From NCBI GenBank assembly GCA_947069175.1, contig CAMTDV010000018.1, positions 40,126,869 through 40,190,868 of the forward strand: a DNA stretch of 64,000 nucleotides, read 5' to 3'. Below the pieces are notes generated by a model. It was not told the DNA's origin. It worked only from the letters and a program-made list of their open reading frames with translations, and ran no database searches. Shown in pieces: positions 55,486 through 64,000 of this stretch (position 1 is the first letter of the stretch; every line of letters begins with the position of its first letter). A program made the position numbers and the translations under genes. Source of the stretch: Scalesia atractyloides. Lineage: Eukaryota; Streptophyta; Magnoliopsida; Asterales; Asteraceae.

Positions 55486-56782
55486 TTGAGGATGTGATGG
55501 TGCCTGAACATATTGAATTTATGGAGTAGTGGATTAAACATAATGCACTAGAAGAATGGTAGAAGGGTGTGCAAAATGGGCAGTGTTTTGAACATGTTGA
55601 GCAGGGGCATATTGGGAATAATGAGCAATGTTTTCTGTGTGCTGAGGTCTAGGGCCAGGATGAGTCAATATTGATCCAGAACTTTGAGACCTGCATTCTC
55701 TGGCAAAGTGTCCTAGCCTATTACACTTTTAACACTTGACTTTTGATTTATCCAGCCCAACCTTCAACCCCCCGTGAAGACCTGGGAAATTTCTACCAGT
55801 TCTCTTGCAAAATTTACTAGCCCTAACACTCAATAAGGCCAGTTGGTGCAAAATATCCATTTCTTCAAGATCAAAAGGTTCAATGTGTTGCAAATCATTC
55901 AGTTCAAAGGATAGATTGTCAGAGGTTTGGCTTTCCCCACTAGCAGCAAAAGCATAGTTGGGTGCATATGTTTCAGATCCAAAGTTCCCACCCGATGTAA
56001 TATCTATATATTGATTATAACGTTGGTCCTTACTGCTGCCATAACCCTCTTCTTGGCCAAAAAGAGCTGTATTACCCGATGAGTAATCATCAATCATTTT
56101 GCCAGAATCTTGCAACTTCTTTTTCTGGTTAACTCTCTCCCATAAGTGAGGAGTATTCCATGAAGTTGCGTCAACGACATTTCTTTAAACCCAACAGATT
56201 TTCGCGTTACATAAGCTACCGTCTCCCACTTATCTGGTAGCGATCTAAGGAAACGACTATTGACAGTCGAATTAGGAAAAACCACGTTAACCAGTCTAAG
56301 TTCACTGATGAGACAGCTGTAACGTTCAAATTGTTGTGTTAGAGACTCTCCTTTCAAGTGACAAAACGTTTCATACTGCTGATTTAGAACTTCTCTATTA
56401 CTTTCTATCACTTCCTCAGTCCCACCAAATTGCTCCTTAAGTGCATCCCATAACTCCTTCGCACTACTACAATGGAGTAGACCAGCATAAATTTCATTGG
56501 GTAAGGCCGAAGAAACTATGCTAAATGTCTTAGCATCCAATTCAATTTTCTAGAAATCCTGCTCCGAAAAGTTTTCAGGATTTTTGGCACTTGTTTGGTT
56601 GGATCTTCTGTGCTTGGAACCATTGGAACGTGAGGTCCATAAGCAAAAGATCTCTAGCAACCAGTGTTTTGCTGGGCATGGATGTGACCCATCCGTCATT
56701 GCCAAATGAAATATTCATTTCTTTTGAGCATTCTCAGTTTGAACAAGGATCCAGAATTGGCATCCTGTGTGTTTTGAGACAT
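55486..56782 (-). pseudogene. K gag capsid and zinc knuckle
   Basis: ATG near 56782 opens MSQNTQDANSGSLFKL. The best open frame, 56540-56094, has DAKTFSIVSSALPNEIYAGLLHCSSAKELWDALKEQF, ESLTQQFERYSCLISEL and FLRSLPDKWETVAYVTR, the UBN2 copia capsid. The frame 56115-55729 has FELNDLQHIEPFDLEEMDIL. The knuckle reads C(stop)KCNRLGHFAREC at about 55730-55690, a stop inside an otherwise complete C-x2-C-x4-H-x4-C. Confidence 0.85.
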
Positions 56783-56930
56783 TTTCAGTTGAATTTTTTT
56801 TCAAATTTTGTTTTTAAAAACTTTGAACGTAGTAAAAACTCTGAATATCAAACAAAAACAACCAAATTGAATAGCAAGAGAGTTGATCTGTTCGAACCAA
56901 ATCGATTGTTAGATCAAATTTAATGAATCA

Positions 56931-56945
56931 AACTCTGATACCAAT
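56931..56945 (-). promoter_or_regulatory. primer binding site of K
   Basis: TTGGTATCAGAGTTT on minus directly after the 5' LTR; tRNA-Met type. Confidence 0.85.
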
Positions 56946-57569
56946 TGTTAGGATCTGAGTTTGAATTACTTGTAGTTTTTGTTTCAAAAATGGAAAATGA
57001 TTGAATTAAAAGAGATTTGCAGCGGAATAAGATGGAAACTTTTACTACAAGCAATGGTCGTTTTTTTCATCATCATCAGGCTTTCAAGTTAATTAACTTG
57101 CATGTGATTCACCAACTCCCCTCAGCCTTTGCAATTACAGTTTGGTAATGAGAAAATACAGAGAAGATGATCTGCGAAAGTTGATCTTTTAAGAGACAAG
57201 TTTAAAGGTTACAAGAGTTGCCTATTTATACTAACTATCTAACCTCTGAGCATCTTTGATGACGTCAGGGTTGATAGTGACAGGAAACAATATGAAACTA
57301 ACTCTAAACACTGCTTATACTAACTATTAGTGCTTGGCACTGTTACATTGATTAACTAAGCTAATGACTAAACTCTGATTCCTATCCTCTGTCCCTGTTA
57401 ACTCTGGCAAACCTTGAAGCTTTATGAAGGCAGATGATAGAATGAGCAGTCTTTATGGAAAGCAGTGTAAGTACATCAGAGGATGTAACCTCTGATAGTT
57501 GAACCAAAGCTCGGATAGTGTTGTTTGGCTTTATATCATCTGTTCTTTTCATAGGGTTCAATCCCAACA
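56946..57569 (-). repeat. 5' LTR of K
   Basis: 624 bp, TGTTAGGATC to CCCAACA; very similar to 45801-46426. TATAAATAGG at 57222-57230, TGACGTCA at 57260-57267, AACCTCTG at 57241 and 57487, the latter closing the hairpin atcagagg..cctctgat. Confidence 0.92.
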
Positions 57570-57574
57570 TTCTC

Positions 57575-59345
57575 GCTCATTCTCTAACACTTTCACTTTG
57601 TCGTCCAACATCTCTTTCTCAACTGCACTTTGATTCATCTTTTTAATCAACTCAGCTTTCTCTTCTTCATTCTTGGCAACTTTATCTTCCAAGATTTTCA
57701 CACGCTTTTCCTGAAGTTCCACATTCGTTTCTGGAAAGAATAGTTTAGATCTTGCAGACTAATCAGATCATTATACATATCACCAAATACATTAGGCCCT
57801 GAAGATTTTGGTGTTGACTTTGGAGTAGCAGCCTTTGGTGTAGACTTCCTTGGAGTAGAACTTTCAAGATTTGAAGTCGTTGGAGCAACCGGTGATAGAA
57901 TAACAGGAACTTCCAATAAACCAGACACATGAGGTTCTTGTGTAGAAGTTCTTGTGTGACTTCTTTCTCCTGTGCGCTAGAAGGTTCTTGTGTAACTTCT
58001 GCGCTTTTCAGCTTTCCTTTATAACGTTTACTGACAGCTTTTTGAACTTTCTTCTTTTTCTTGCCCTTTGTCTGAGGAGACCCCGTAGTTTTTTTCGATA
58101 AGATATTAGCAGTCTTTACACGTTTTGCTTTTTTCTTGGGCCTCTCTTCATCGGATTTTTTTCCTGATTCGGATCAAAGTCAGCATCAAACTCTCTTTCT
58201 TTTTCAGCTTGTATTTCTGCTTGTCTTTTCTGGCTCTTTTACTGGTTCTTCATCAGAATCTTCATCGTTTTCGGATGTAGCAGAAATAACATCATCTTGC
58301 GTTACTTTCTCAGTCTCTTGCCTTTCGATAACAACTGCTACGCTCGAACCAGCTTCAACTTGAACATTTTCTGGCTCATCTTTATCGACGAGCATTGTTT
58401 CAACTTTCTTTGCAACTCGTTTCTTCTTTGGCTTTTCCACTTCGGCTTTTAAGAACCATTCGCTTCAAGCCTTTGGTTTGAAGTCTTTAAACCATTCTTT
58501 TTCAGCATTAAGCTCTTTTTCATCATCGCTTTCGTCTTTCCTCCATTTATTATCAGACGGCGCAATGTAATTAGAATCTTTGATAGCTCCGAAAACTGGC
58601 TTTGCAACATGAGCTGAGGCTTGCTTCTGGAATTTTAATAGCTTCTTCACAGTCGTTTCATCAAGATGACTCAGATATAACACATCGTTCGGATCTCGTG
58701 CAATATTCGTGTACTTCTCATCTACAACATCTGTACAAATCTCGGATAAAGACACACTCTTGAATCCTCCATATTCTTAGACATGTGTGTAAATACAAGC
58801 TTCGAATAATTGAACGACATATTCAAAATAAGTGTCGTTGCCATACAGGCCAAATAATCTTGAACATCGTCAAGGCCCGCCTTTCGGTGACTAAAACTAT
58901 GAATGGTCGCATGCATTAGGAGCTTGTAAGGGTTAGGACTTCCCCTTTCTTTAGTGTTGGCTTGTTTACGCTCCCCTTGTATCCCATTCTAAAGAAACAA
59001 CCACGGACCATCTTTTCATCGAGAAATATCGGATCATCTTTATCATCATTGAACTATAGGATCCGTCGAATATCATCTTCATTCGCATTAATCTCCTTTA
59101 CTTCATTCGCAACTTGCACTGATGAAATAATCGTCTTCTATCATCACTAAGCTTCGCATTTGTCCAGAAATGATACGTATGTGATCTGTATGAAACTGTG
59201 CGCTCTGTGATAGCTCGATGGATAGGGCTTTCTTTCAAAACTTTCAAAATACTCTCGTATTCCTTCAAAGATGGACATATCGTCTTATATAGCGTAATAC
59301 ACGTATTGCAATTACCCTCGCTTTACGAGAAAAAGTTTCAAATGT
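57575..59345 (-). pseudogene. F accessory ORF, N-terminal half
   Basis: On minus from about 59345: after several shifts, YRSHTYHFWTNAK (cf. K's ALRDFWKNAK), then EINANEDDIRRIL and FNDDKDDPIFLDEKMVRGCFFRMGYKG, LLMHATIHSFSHRKAGLDDVQDYLACMATTLIL and FNYSKLVFTHMSKNMED, matching K's FNYSQILFNDLVNNI. Next an acidic segment KWRKDESDDEKELNAEKEWFKDFK (58755-58465), KKKRVAKKVETMLVDKDEPE (58440-58204), a Lys-rich stretch, and a Ser/Thr/Pro segment (57928-57698) up to K. Start codon unclear. No known enzyme motif. Confidence 0.68.
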
Positions 59346-60000
59346 TTTCTAACACTTACATCAAGTTCGGGCGAACTTGATGAGTGTTATAACAATCTGC
59401 TTTAAACAAGTTCGCCCGAACATGTAAAGACAACATGTTCAAAATTCAAGTGTAAGTTCGGGTGAACTTATACTCATAAGATTTAAATCAACCCAAGTTA
59501 TACTTCCCCAAATTCTTTCAAAAACATTTTTGGAAGTTCGGTCGAACATGCTTTTAGTTTTCTTTGATCATGTTTAGTTAACAAGTTCGGTCGAACATGA
59601 TAACAATTTCGGCTGAACTTGTCATCACCTACAACCAAAAACCTGTTCAATATAACATCACCCATTTCAACCAAATTCAAGATGATTCCATGGTCGGTTT
59701 TAAGTGTTTAACACAATTTGAAGTTCAATTTGGTTCAATAACTCCTAGATCTATCAGATTTTATAAACTCAGATCTAGATTCGTTCGATTAAGGTCCAAA
59801 CATGGTTCAAAGTTCAAATTTATACCTCAGACATTGTAATTGGTGTGCTAATCACCAAAAACAACTGAAATTTGGGCAGAGTAACGGTACAAACAAGCCA
59901 ATTTCTCAAGATCGCTCAACAATATCAAGCTTGCTCAGAGGTTTTGTTTTTGCAGATGTGAGTTCGGCCGAACTTGCTTAGGTATTTGTACCTAGGTAAG
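59346..60000 (-). other. F palindrome array upstream of the accessory ORF
   Basis: Seven CAAGTTCG..CGAACTTG motifs near 59363, 59408, 59453, 59533, 59581, 59605 and 59961, in 600 bp without a supported ORF. Its place relative to the ORF parallels the motif-rich gap in K (50102-50392). It could also be the true leader of F. The last bases contain cttaggta-tttg-tacctaggtaag, where J inserted. Confidence 0.75.
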
Positions 60001-60402
60001 TGTTGGTGCATATGTTTGTTTCCTACGTCATTATGTATCGAGTCTGAGTGAATAGGGCTTAATCTATTAGAATCTAGGCATAATTATGTGAGTTAGAGGC
60101 CAAGTTCGCTTAAGATGGTGTGTGAGAAGTCAAGTTCGCCCAAACTTCACACCTAACCAGCGAACTTGTGATGCTATATATAGGTGCCTTGGGATTTAAT
60201 TTGTAAGAGTTGGGAGAGATTTTGGCACAGAGACGGTGAAGCTCTGTCGGATCCGGTTCTCGAATGTATTGAACTTTAGATCAATGAAAACAACATTAAA
60301 ACAGTAATTCTTGTTATTTGGTTAACTTGTCATTAGTTTCCGACTAATCGGACAATGGATAAAAAATTTAGGTTCCCGTGCAAATCGTGGACGTTCCTAC
60401 AA
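60001..60402 (+). repeat. 5' LTR of J
   Basis: 402 bp, TGTTGGTGCATATG to GTTCCTACA. Same family as A LTRs. Fewer palindrome motifs in U3 (half-sites at 60101-60170). TATATATAGG at 60174-60183; CTACGTCATTA near 60027. Confidence 0.88.
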
Positions 60403-60420
60403 GTGGTATCAGAGCCTGGA
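60403..60420 (+). promoter_or_regulatory. primer binding site of J
   Basis: AGTGGTATCAGAGCCTGG directly after the LTR; TGGTATCAGAGC complements initiator tRNA-Met. Confidence 0.88.
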
Positions 60421-61132
60421 TACCTGAATTTGCTGGAATCAAGAAAAGAATTTCTCTATTTCATCTCCATTCTATCATTTTTCTTAACATTTTCACATAT
60501 TTGATGATTTCATGGTCAAAAATGGGTGATTTTGAATATGTCATGTAAAACACACTAATAACAAACCCCTGAGAGTTTGGACATCAAATTCAAACATTTT
60601 GATATCAAAAGGTTGCAAAAACCATGTTTTGGAAACAGGGTTCAGCCGAACTTAACACTAAGTTCGACTGAACTTGATTGAAATTCTTTGAGTTTTAATC
60701 AAGTTTGACCGAACTTGATTAGTTTTTTCAAGATTTTGAGCTTAAGTCCGCTCGAACTTGTTGATTTTTGCTTGAAGTTCTATCAAGTTCGACCGAACTT
60801 GATTTAATTTTAGTGAAAATTCAAACTTAAGTTCGCCCGAACTTAGTTTTCTCTTGAAATTTAAGTTTAAGTTCTACCGAACTTTCCAGTTTCTTTTAAA
60901 AATCCTCAAGTCTGCTCGAAGGTTGAGTTTTCTCAAAATCCCACATCAAGTTCGAACCGAACATGAGTGTTTGATAAAAATTTTGAAATTAAATCATCTA
61001 AGTTCGACCGAACTTGTGAAAATTTGAAATCAAAAAGTGTTTTCACACAAGTTCGACCGAACTTGACTGTTTCTAATCAAATTTTCGAGTGTTTTTTTAT
61101 CGTATTTTCAGATAAGTCTACGGATTGTCAAA
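60421..61132 (+). other. leader of J with palindrome array (60640-61066)
   Basis: Eleven motifs near 60640, 60660, 60700, 60744, 60784, 60829, 60868, 60907, 60947, 61000 and 61048, mostly CAAGTTCGACCGAACTTG-like, spaced ~40 bp. The leader matches A's but individual motif centres differ (GA/CC here, GG/TC in A). Confidence 0.88.
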
Positions 61133-62720
61133 ATGGAAGATTTCCACAACGTATCCGTCTCTCAAATTGCTTCTTCATCAAACGCTAATGTTTCGCGGCA
61201 AACCAGATGAATATCCACAATGAAATGGGTACTACGTCGAAACCGCGAAAGCTTATGAGTATGGATGAATTTGAAGGATGGAAAGAAAATTTTCTGAATT
61301 GGATACAAGCGAATCAATTCAACAGTTGGTTGCAGTTGAGGATGGTTACAAATGGCCAAAGGATGAGAGTGATCAAGATCTTCCGCTGAACAAGTTTTCA
61401 AATGCCGACAAAGATAACTATGTTGCGGAGAAGAAAATGATCAGTTTGATACAACAATCAGTAAAGGAAGATATCTTGATATTATTTCCAGAATATGATA
61501 ATTCGCAAGAATTATGGAATTCGCTTTGTGAAAAATTCAAAGGAAGTGATGAAATGATCAAAAGCAAAAATGCATTAATCAATAAAGAATTTGAGATTCT
61601 CACAATGATTAAAGGTAAAACAATGAAGCAGATGATCGATAGATACTGTCACCTCATGGTCCAGATGCGGAGACATGATATCAAAAGATCTAATGAAGAG
61701 CAAATTGAGAAGCTGGCTGATGCACTTCCAGAAGGAGAATGGACAACATATCTGACAATTCTAAAGAATAGTCCATCTTGGAGACACTTCAAGTTGTCAT
61801 CTTTCATTAACAAATTAGAAGGTCATGAAATGGAGTTAATAAAAATTGCGAAATCAAAGAATGCTATTGTTGTTCAAGATGCCGGTGTCTATTACAAAGG
61901 AGGTATTCCAGATACTCCGATTCAAAGCCTGAAAATCCAAACAGCATTTAGTGCAAATACAAACTCTTCTCCAAATCATGGTTCTCCATATGCTGGTTAC
62001 ACAAGTACTAGTTCAAGCTCATCATTCCAAAATCAGACAAGCCAAGCCAGTTCTGATTCAAATGTTTTCAAGTGTAACATAGCAGTTGATTTGAAGAATG
62101 TATTTCCTGAGAAGGTGGCCAAACAGCACATAGAACTTCTTGCTACTGTCTTTGATTCATATGAAAGTCTCGTTGTTGGAAAGATCGGTAATCCAGAGAT
62201 GACCGCCGAAGATTATGATCAGGTGGACGAAGAAGAATGGGAACTCAAGCAACAAGCTTGGATTTGACAAATCTAAAGTCACATGCTTCAGGTGTCGACA
62301 GAAAGGACACTTCAAACGCGAATGCCACAATGAAGAAGCAAGTGGAAACCAAAATCCATTCGGCAGTAACAATGAGTACTATAAGAAAGCTCTACAATAC
62401 AAGCCATATCCGAAAAGAACACAAGTCAAAGTAGAAGATAAATCTGCAAAGAAAACTGAACAAGCTCTTGTTATTACTCATGAAGAAGATGGTTTTGACT
62501 GGAACAGATACATCGGAAAGAAAACTGGTGTTGCTATGATGGCAGAGGTAGTGGATGAATTTGATACATCATATGTCGATGCTGCTTTGGAAAATGCCAT
62601 TCTGGAAGGATATAGGCAGAGAGCTGAGGAAGAAGAGTTAGCTTACCTTGAGATGCAAAGGCAAGAAGCTTTGAAATCAGAGGCAGAAAAGGTAAAATCT
62701 GAGGTAAAAATGTCATAAAA
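61133..62720 (+). pseudogene. J gag, capsid to first knuckle and linker
   Basis: ATG at 61133 (MEDFHNVSVSQIASSS), a stop at 61208, then MDEFEGWKENFLNWIQANQFNSW; a shift near 61330 leads into a 329-codon frame with FSNADKDNYVAEKKMISLIQQS, QELWNSLCEKFKGSDEM, MKQMIDRYCHLMVQMRRHD and ALPEGEWTTYL. At 62240 a deletion of about 85 bp relative to A shifts frame; the next frame has CFRCRQKGHFKREC (62285-62326), DGFDWNRYIGKK and EEEELAYLEMQRQEAL, ending in TAA at 62716. Better preserved than A. Confidence 0.83.
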
Positions 62721-63141
62721 GGAAGTTGTGAAATTTGTGGAGGTTGAAAAACCTTGCAAAAAGTGCGCAAGTCCTTGTGAACCATGTCTTGATAAAGTCA
62801 AAGTCATAAGAGAATTGATTGTACACAACGAAAATTTTCGTTATTATTACAGAACCATAAAAGAAGCTTATGACAAAATATCAAGCAAATATAAATATGT
62901 TGAACATGCTAATAGTGAACTTAACGCTAATGTCAAAATGTTAAATGCTACAGTAATTGAGAAACAAACGGCAATTAACATGTACATTAACACAATTGCT
63001 GAAACAAAGCGTGAGCTTCACAGCATGAAAATTGAAACGGATCGGGTAAGACAACTTCTAAAGAGCTACACCACAAATGCGTATGTCATTAATCACATTT
63101 TACCTACGATTAAATCGGACGAAAATGGTGAGAAATCATAG
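62721..63141 (+). pseudogene. J gag, cysteine motif and coiled coil
   Basis: 137 codons open: EVEKPCKKCASPCEPCLDKVKV, then heptads ISSKYKYVEHANSELNANVKML and NTIAETKRELHSMKIE, closing with TIKSDENGEKS and TAG. A single-base difference from A (TCATAAAAG for TCAGAAAAG-like) makes the stop at 62716 that separates this from the preceding part. Confidence 0.8.
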
Positions 63142-64000
63142 CGTAAAGAGTACGGATGTGTTCCTCCATCATTTCTTGTAACTTATTCATGCAAGAAAGA
63201 TGATGAGATCGAAAAGGCATTTAATATTCTTATTCATTCAGATAAAAGAAATAAATTGCCTGAGAACACTGATGTAGACTTTATTAAATCAAATGATGAC
63301 AACGAAGCGGTGGTAATAATGTGGTAAATAATGTGTTGGGAAATGATTCTGATGAGACAGCTCTGAAAGCGCCAAATCAAGTTCGAAAAACTTAGGATCA
63401 TGATCTAAGTGATGATCCTAACGTTGTCATGTACAAGGTTAAGGATTCTGATAGATTATAATTCGATGGTAACTTTCCGATTCGGAATGTAAAAGAAGAT
63501 CAAATGATAAACTGTTTAAACTTGTAGAAGTTTCATCAGATGATCTTGACTTGAAAAGAAATTTTACTCTAAACTGAAAAAGAACTTTAACAACTACCGT
63601 TGAAATAGTGGTGATTTTCCGGAGCACAGGATAGCAGGATTAGGTTTGGAGGTTGAAGAAGAAGAATCGAAGAAGAAGGAGAAACCAGTGTTCCAGGAAT
63701 ACAAAGGTAAGCATATAAAGTTTGTGTATGGAACGAGTACGGTTGAATAGGAAAGCTTAATCGGTAAGCAATCAAATGATGATTTCAAGAAAGAAAAAGA
63801 GCTTCGGGACAAGGCTAAGACTAAGTCCACAAGTGGAGTAAAACCCACTAGTGGACATGCTCATGATAATCGGACTTGCTTTAAATGCAATACTGTTGGT
63901 CATATTGCTCGCAAGTGTCTGAATCTAAAGCCTGTGTTTCCACGAAGAAAAACTGGGTCAAAAGATGGAAAGAAAAAACTACCAGAGATTGTAAAATCTG
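63142..64000 (+). pseudogene. J gag C-terminal part with second knuckle
   Basis: Many shifts. Recognisable are NVVMYKVKDSDRL (63423), FPIRNVKEDQ (63475), FQEYKGKHIKFVYG (63690), KKEKELRDKAKTKSTSGVKPTSG and CFKCNTVGHIARKC (63879-63920). One copy only of the segment that is triplicated in A. Runs off the right edge. Confidence 0.78.

Larger units (their letters stand above)
45801..57569 (-). mobile_element. element K: full-length copia with a downstream accessory ORF
   Basis: 11.8 kb; LTRs 45801-46426 and 56946-57569, primer site beside the right LTR, exact TTCTC duplication. On minus: gag, coiled linker, protease, integrase, RT, RNase H, a ~290-bp gap, then a ~3.6-kb accessory ORF before the 3' LTR. 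Gag-PR-IN-RT order identifies copia; the third ORF recalls Sirevirus-type elements, but I saw no decisive Sirevirus hallmark. All parts carry stops or shifts. Confidence 0.9.
43342..60000 (-). mobile_element. element F: palindrome-group LTR element with accessory ORF, split by K and J
   Basis: The left LTR (43342-43740) and purine tract show it reads on minus. The accessory ORF lies at 43806-45795 and 57575-59345 around the K insertion, followed upstream by a palindrome array (59360-59980). J starts at 60001, so F's 5' part (5' LTR, and gag-pol if it had any) lies right of the window. Whether F is accessory-ORF-only or a full element cannot be decided here. Confidence 0.7.
60001..64000 (+). 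mobile_element. element J: same family as A, plus strand, runs off the window
   Basis: 5' LTR, primer site, leader and gag in order on plus, closely matching A read on its own strand. No pol within the window; the gag C-terminal knuckle lies at 63879 and the 3' part is outside. The left flank gtaag (59996-60000) should recur beyond the 3' LTR. Confidence 0.88.

Noticed and set aside
59346..59680. CRISPR-like appearance: short palindromic repeats with ~40-bp spacers
   Set aside because: Repeats are too variable, the spacers are not unique-length inserts, and the setting is a plant retrotransposon leader; no cas genes.
59498..59680. Possible start of the F accessory ORF (60 codons, MNLVEMGDV..)
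   Set aside because: Overlaps the palindrome array and has no counterpart in K; likely chance.
1..64000. Ordinary host genes, tRNA or rRNA genes
   Set aside because: All recognisable coding fits retrotransposon Gag, Pol or the accessory ORF; no cloverleaf or rRNA core was noticed. A tRNA search program would be decisive.

Overview
The window is plant nuclear repeat DNA made of nested LTR retrotransposons. I found no host gene, rRNA, tRNA, CRISPR array or bacterial feature. AT-rich spacers, Ty3/gypsy chromoviral pol with a chromodomain, Ty1/copia gag-pol, tRNA-Met-type primer sites and LTR promoters all indicate a flowering plant. The accessory ORF downstream of copia pol resembles predicted proteins I remember from Asteraceae genomes, so a daisy-family plant is my best guess (from memory, not checked). 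Every coding region carries stops or frameshifts, so I annotate them as decayed.

Layout from left to right. 1-13534: 3' end of a gypsy element G1 (gag end, long noncoding tail, a 3.2-kb LTR 'Y'). LTR Y is split by element A (4065-11761, minus strand), an LTR element carrying gag but no pol. 13535-22140: 5' part of a copia element E (minus), cut on the left by G1 and split by element D (13972-18990, minus; another gag-only LTR element with a perfect CTGTG target duplication). 22141-22738: right end of a gypsy LTR (X). 22739-27748: gypsy element B (RNase H, integrase, chromodomain, 3.2-kb LTR1). 27749-31803 and 43048-43341: gypsy element H (gag, protease, RT, RNase H, integrase), split at TTAAT by two 3.2-kb LTRs (LTR2, LTR3) around a decayed gag-pol (C). 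43342-60000: element F (minus), whose LTR belongs to the palindrome-bearing group of A and D and whose visible ORF is an accessory protein. F is split by a copia element K (45801-57569, minus, TTCTC target duplication) and by J (60001 to beyond 64000, plus strand, same family as A).

Read as insertions into insertions, the deepest chain is H > B > X > E > G1 > A, six levels. Several partner ends lie outside the window, so part of this order is inferred.

Structure that gene calling does not explain: (1) each retrotransposon family carries its own short signature motif, usually an inverted repeat, multiplied in LTR promoters, leaders and intergenic gaps. These are CAAGTTCGNNCGAACTTG in A/D/F/J, CAGNGGTT in K, ACTCGGA in E and TTACGGACCG in the LTR1-3 family. 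(2) A degenerate six-unit tandem array of about 158 bp lies inside each of LTR1-3. (3) LTR2 is followed by 33 bp of the host integrase instead of a primer site, which points to recombination between a solo-LTR allele and a full-length allele. (4) F and K, with unrelated LTRs, share a homologous accessory ORF. (5) A and D share a conserved noncoding block despite diverged LTRs and gags.
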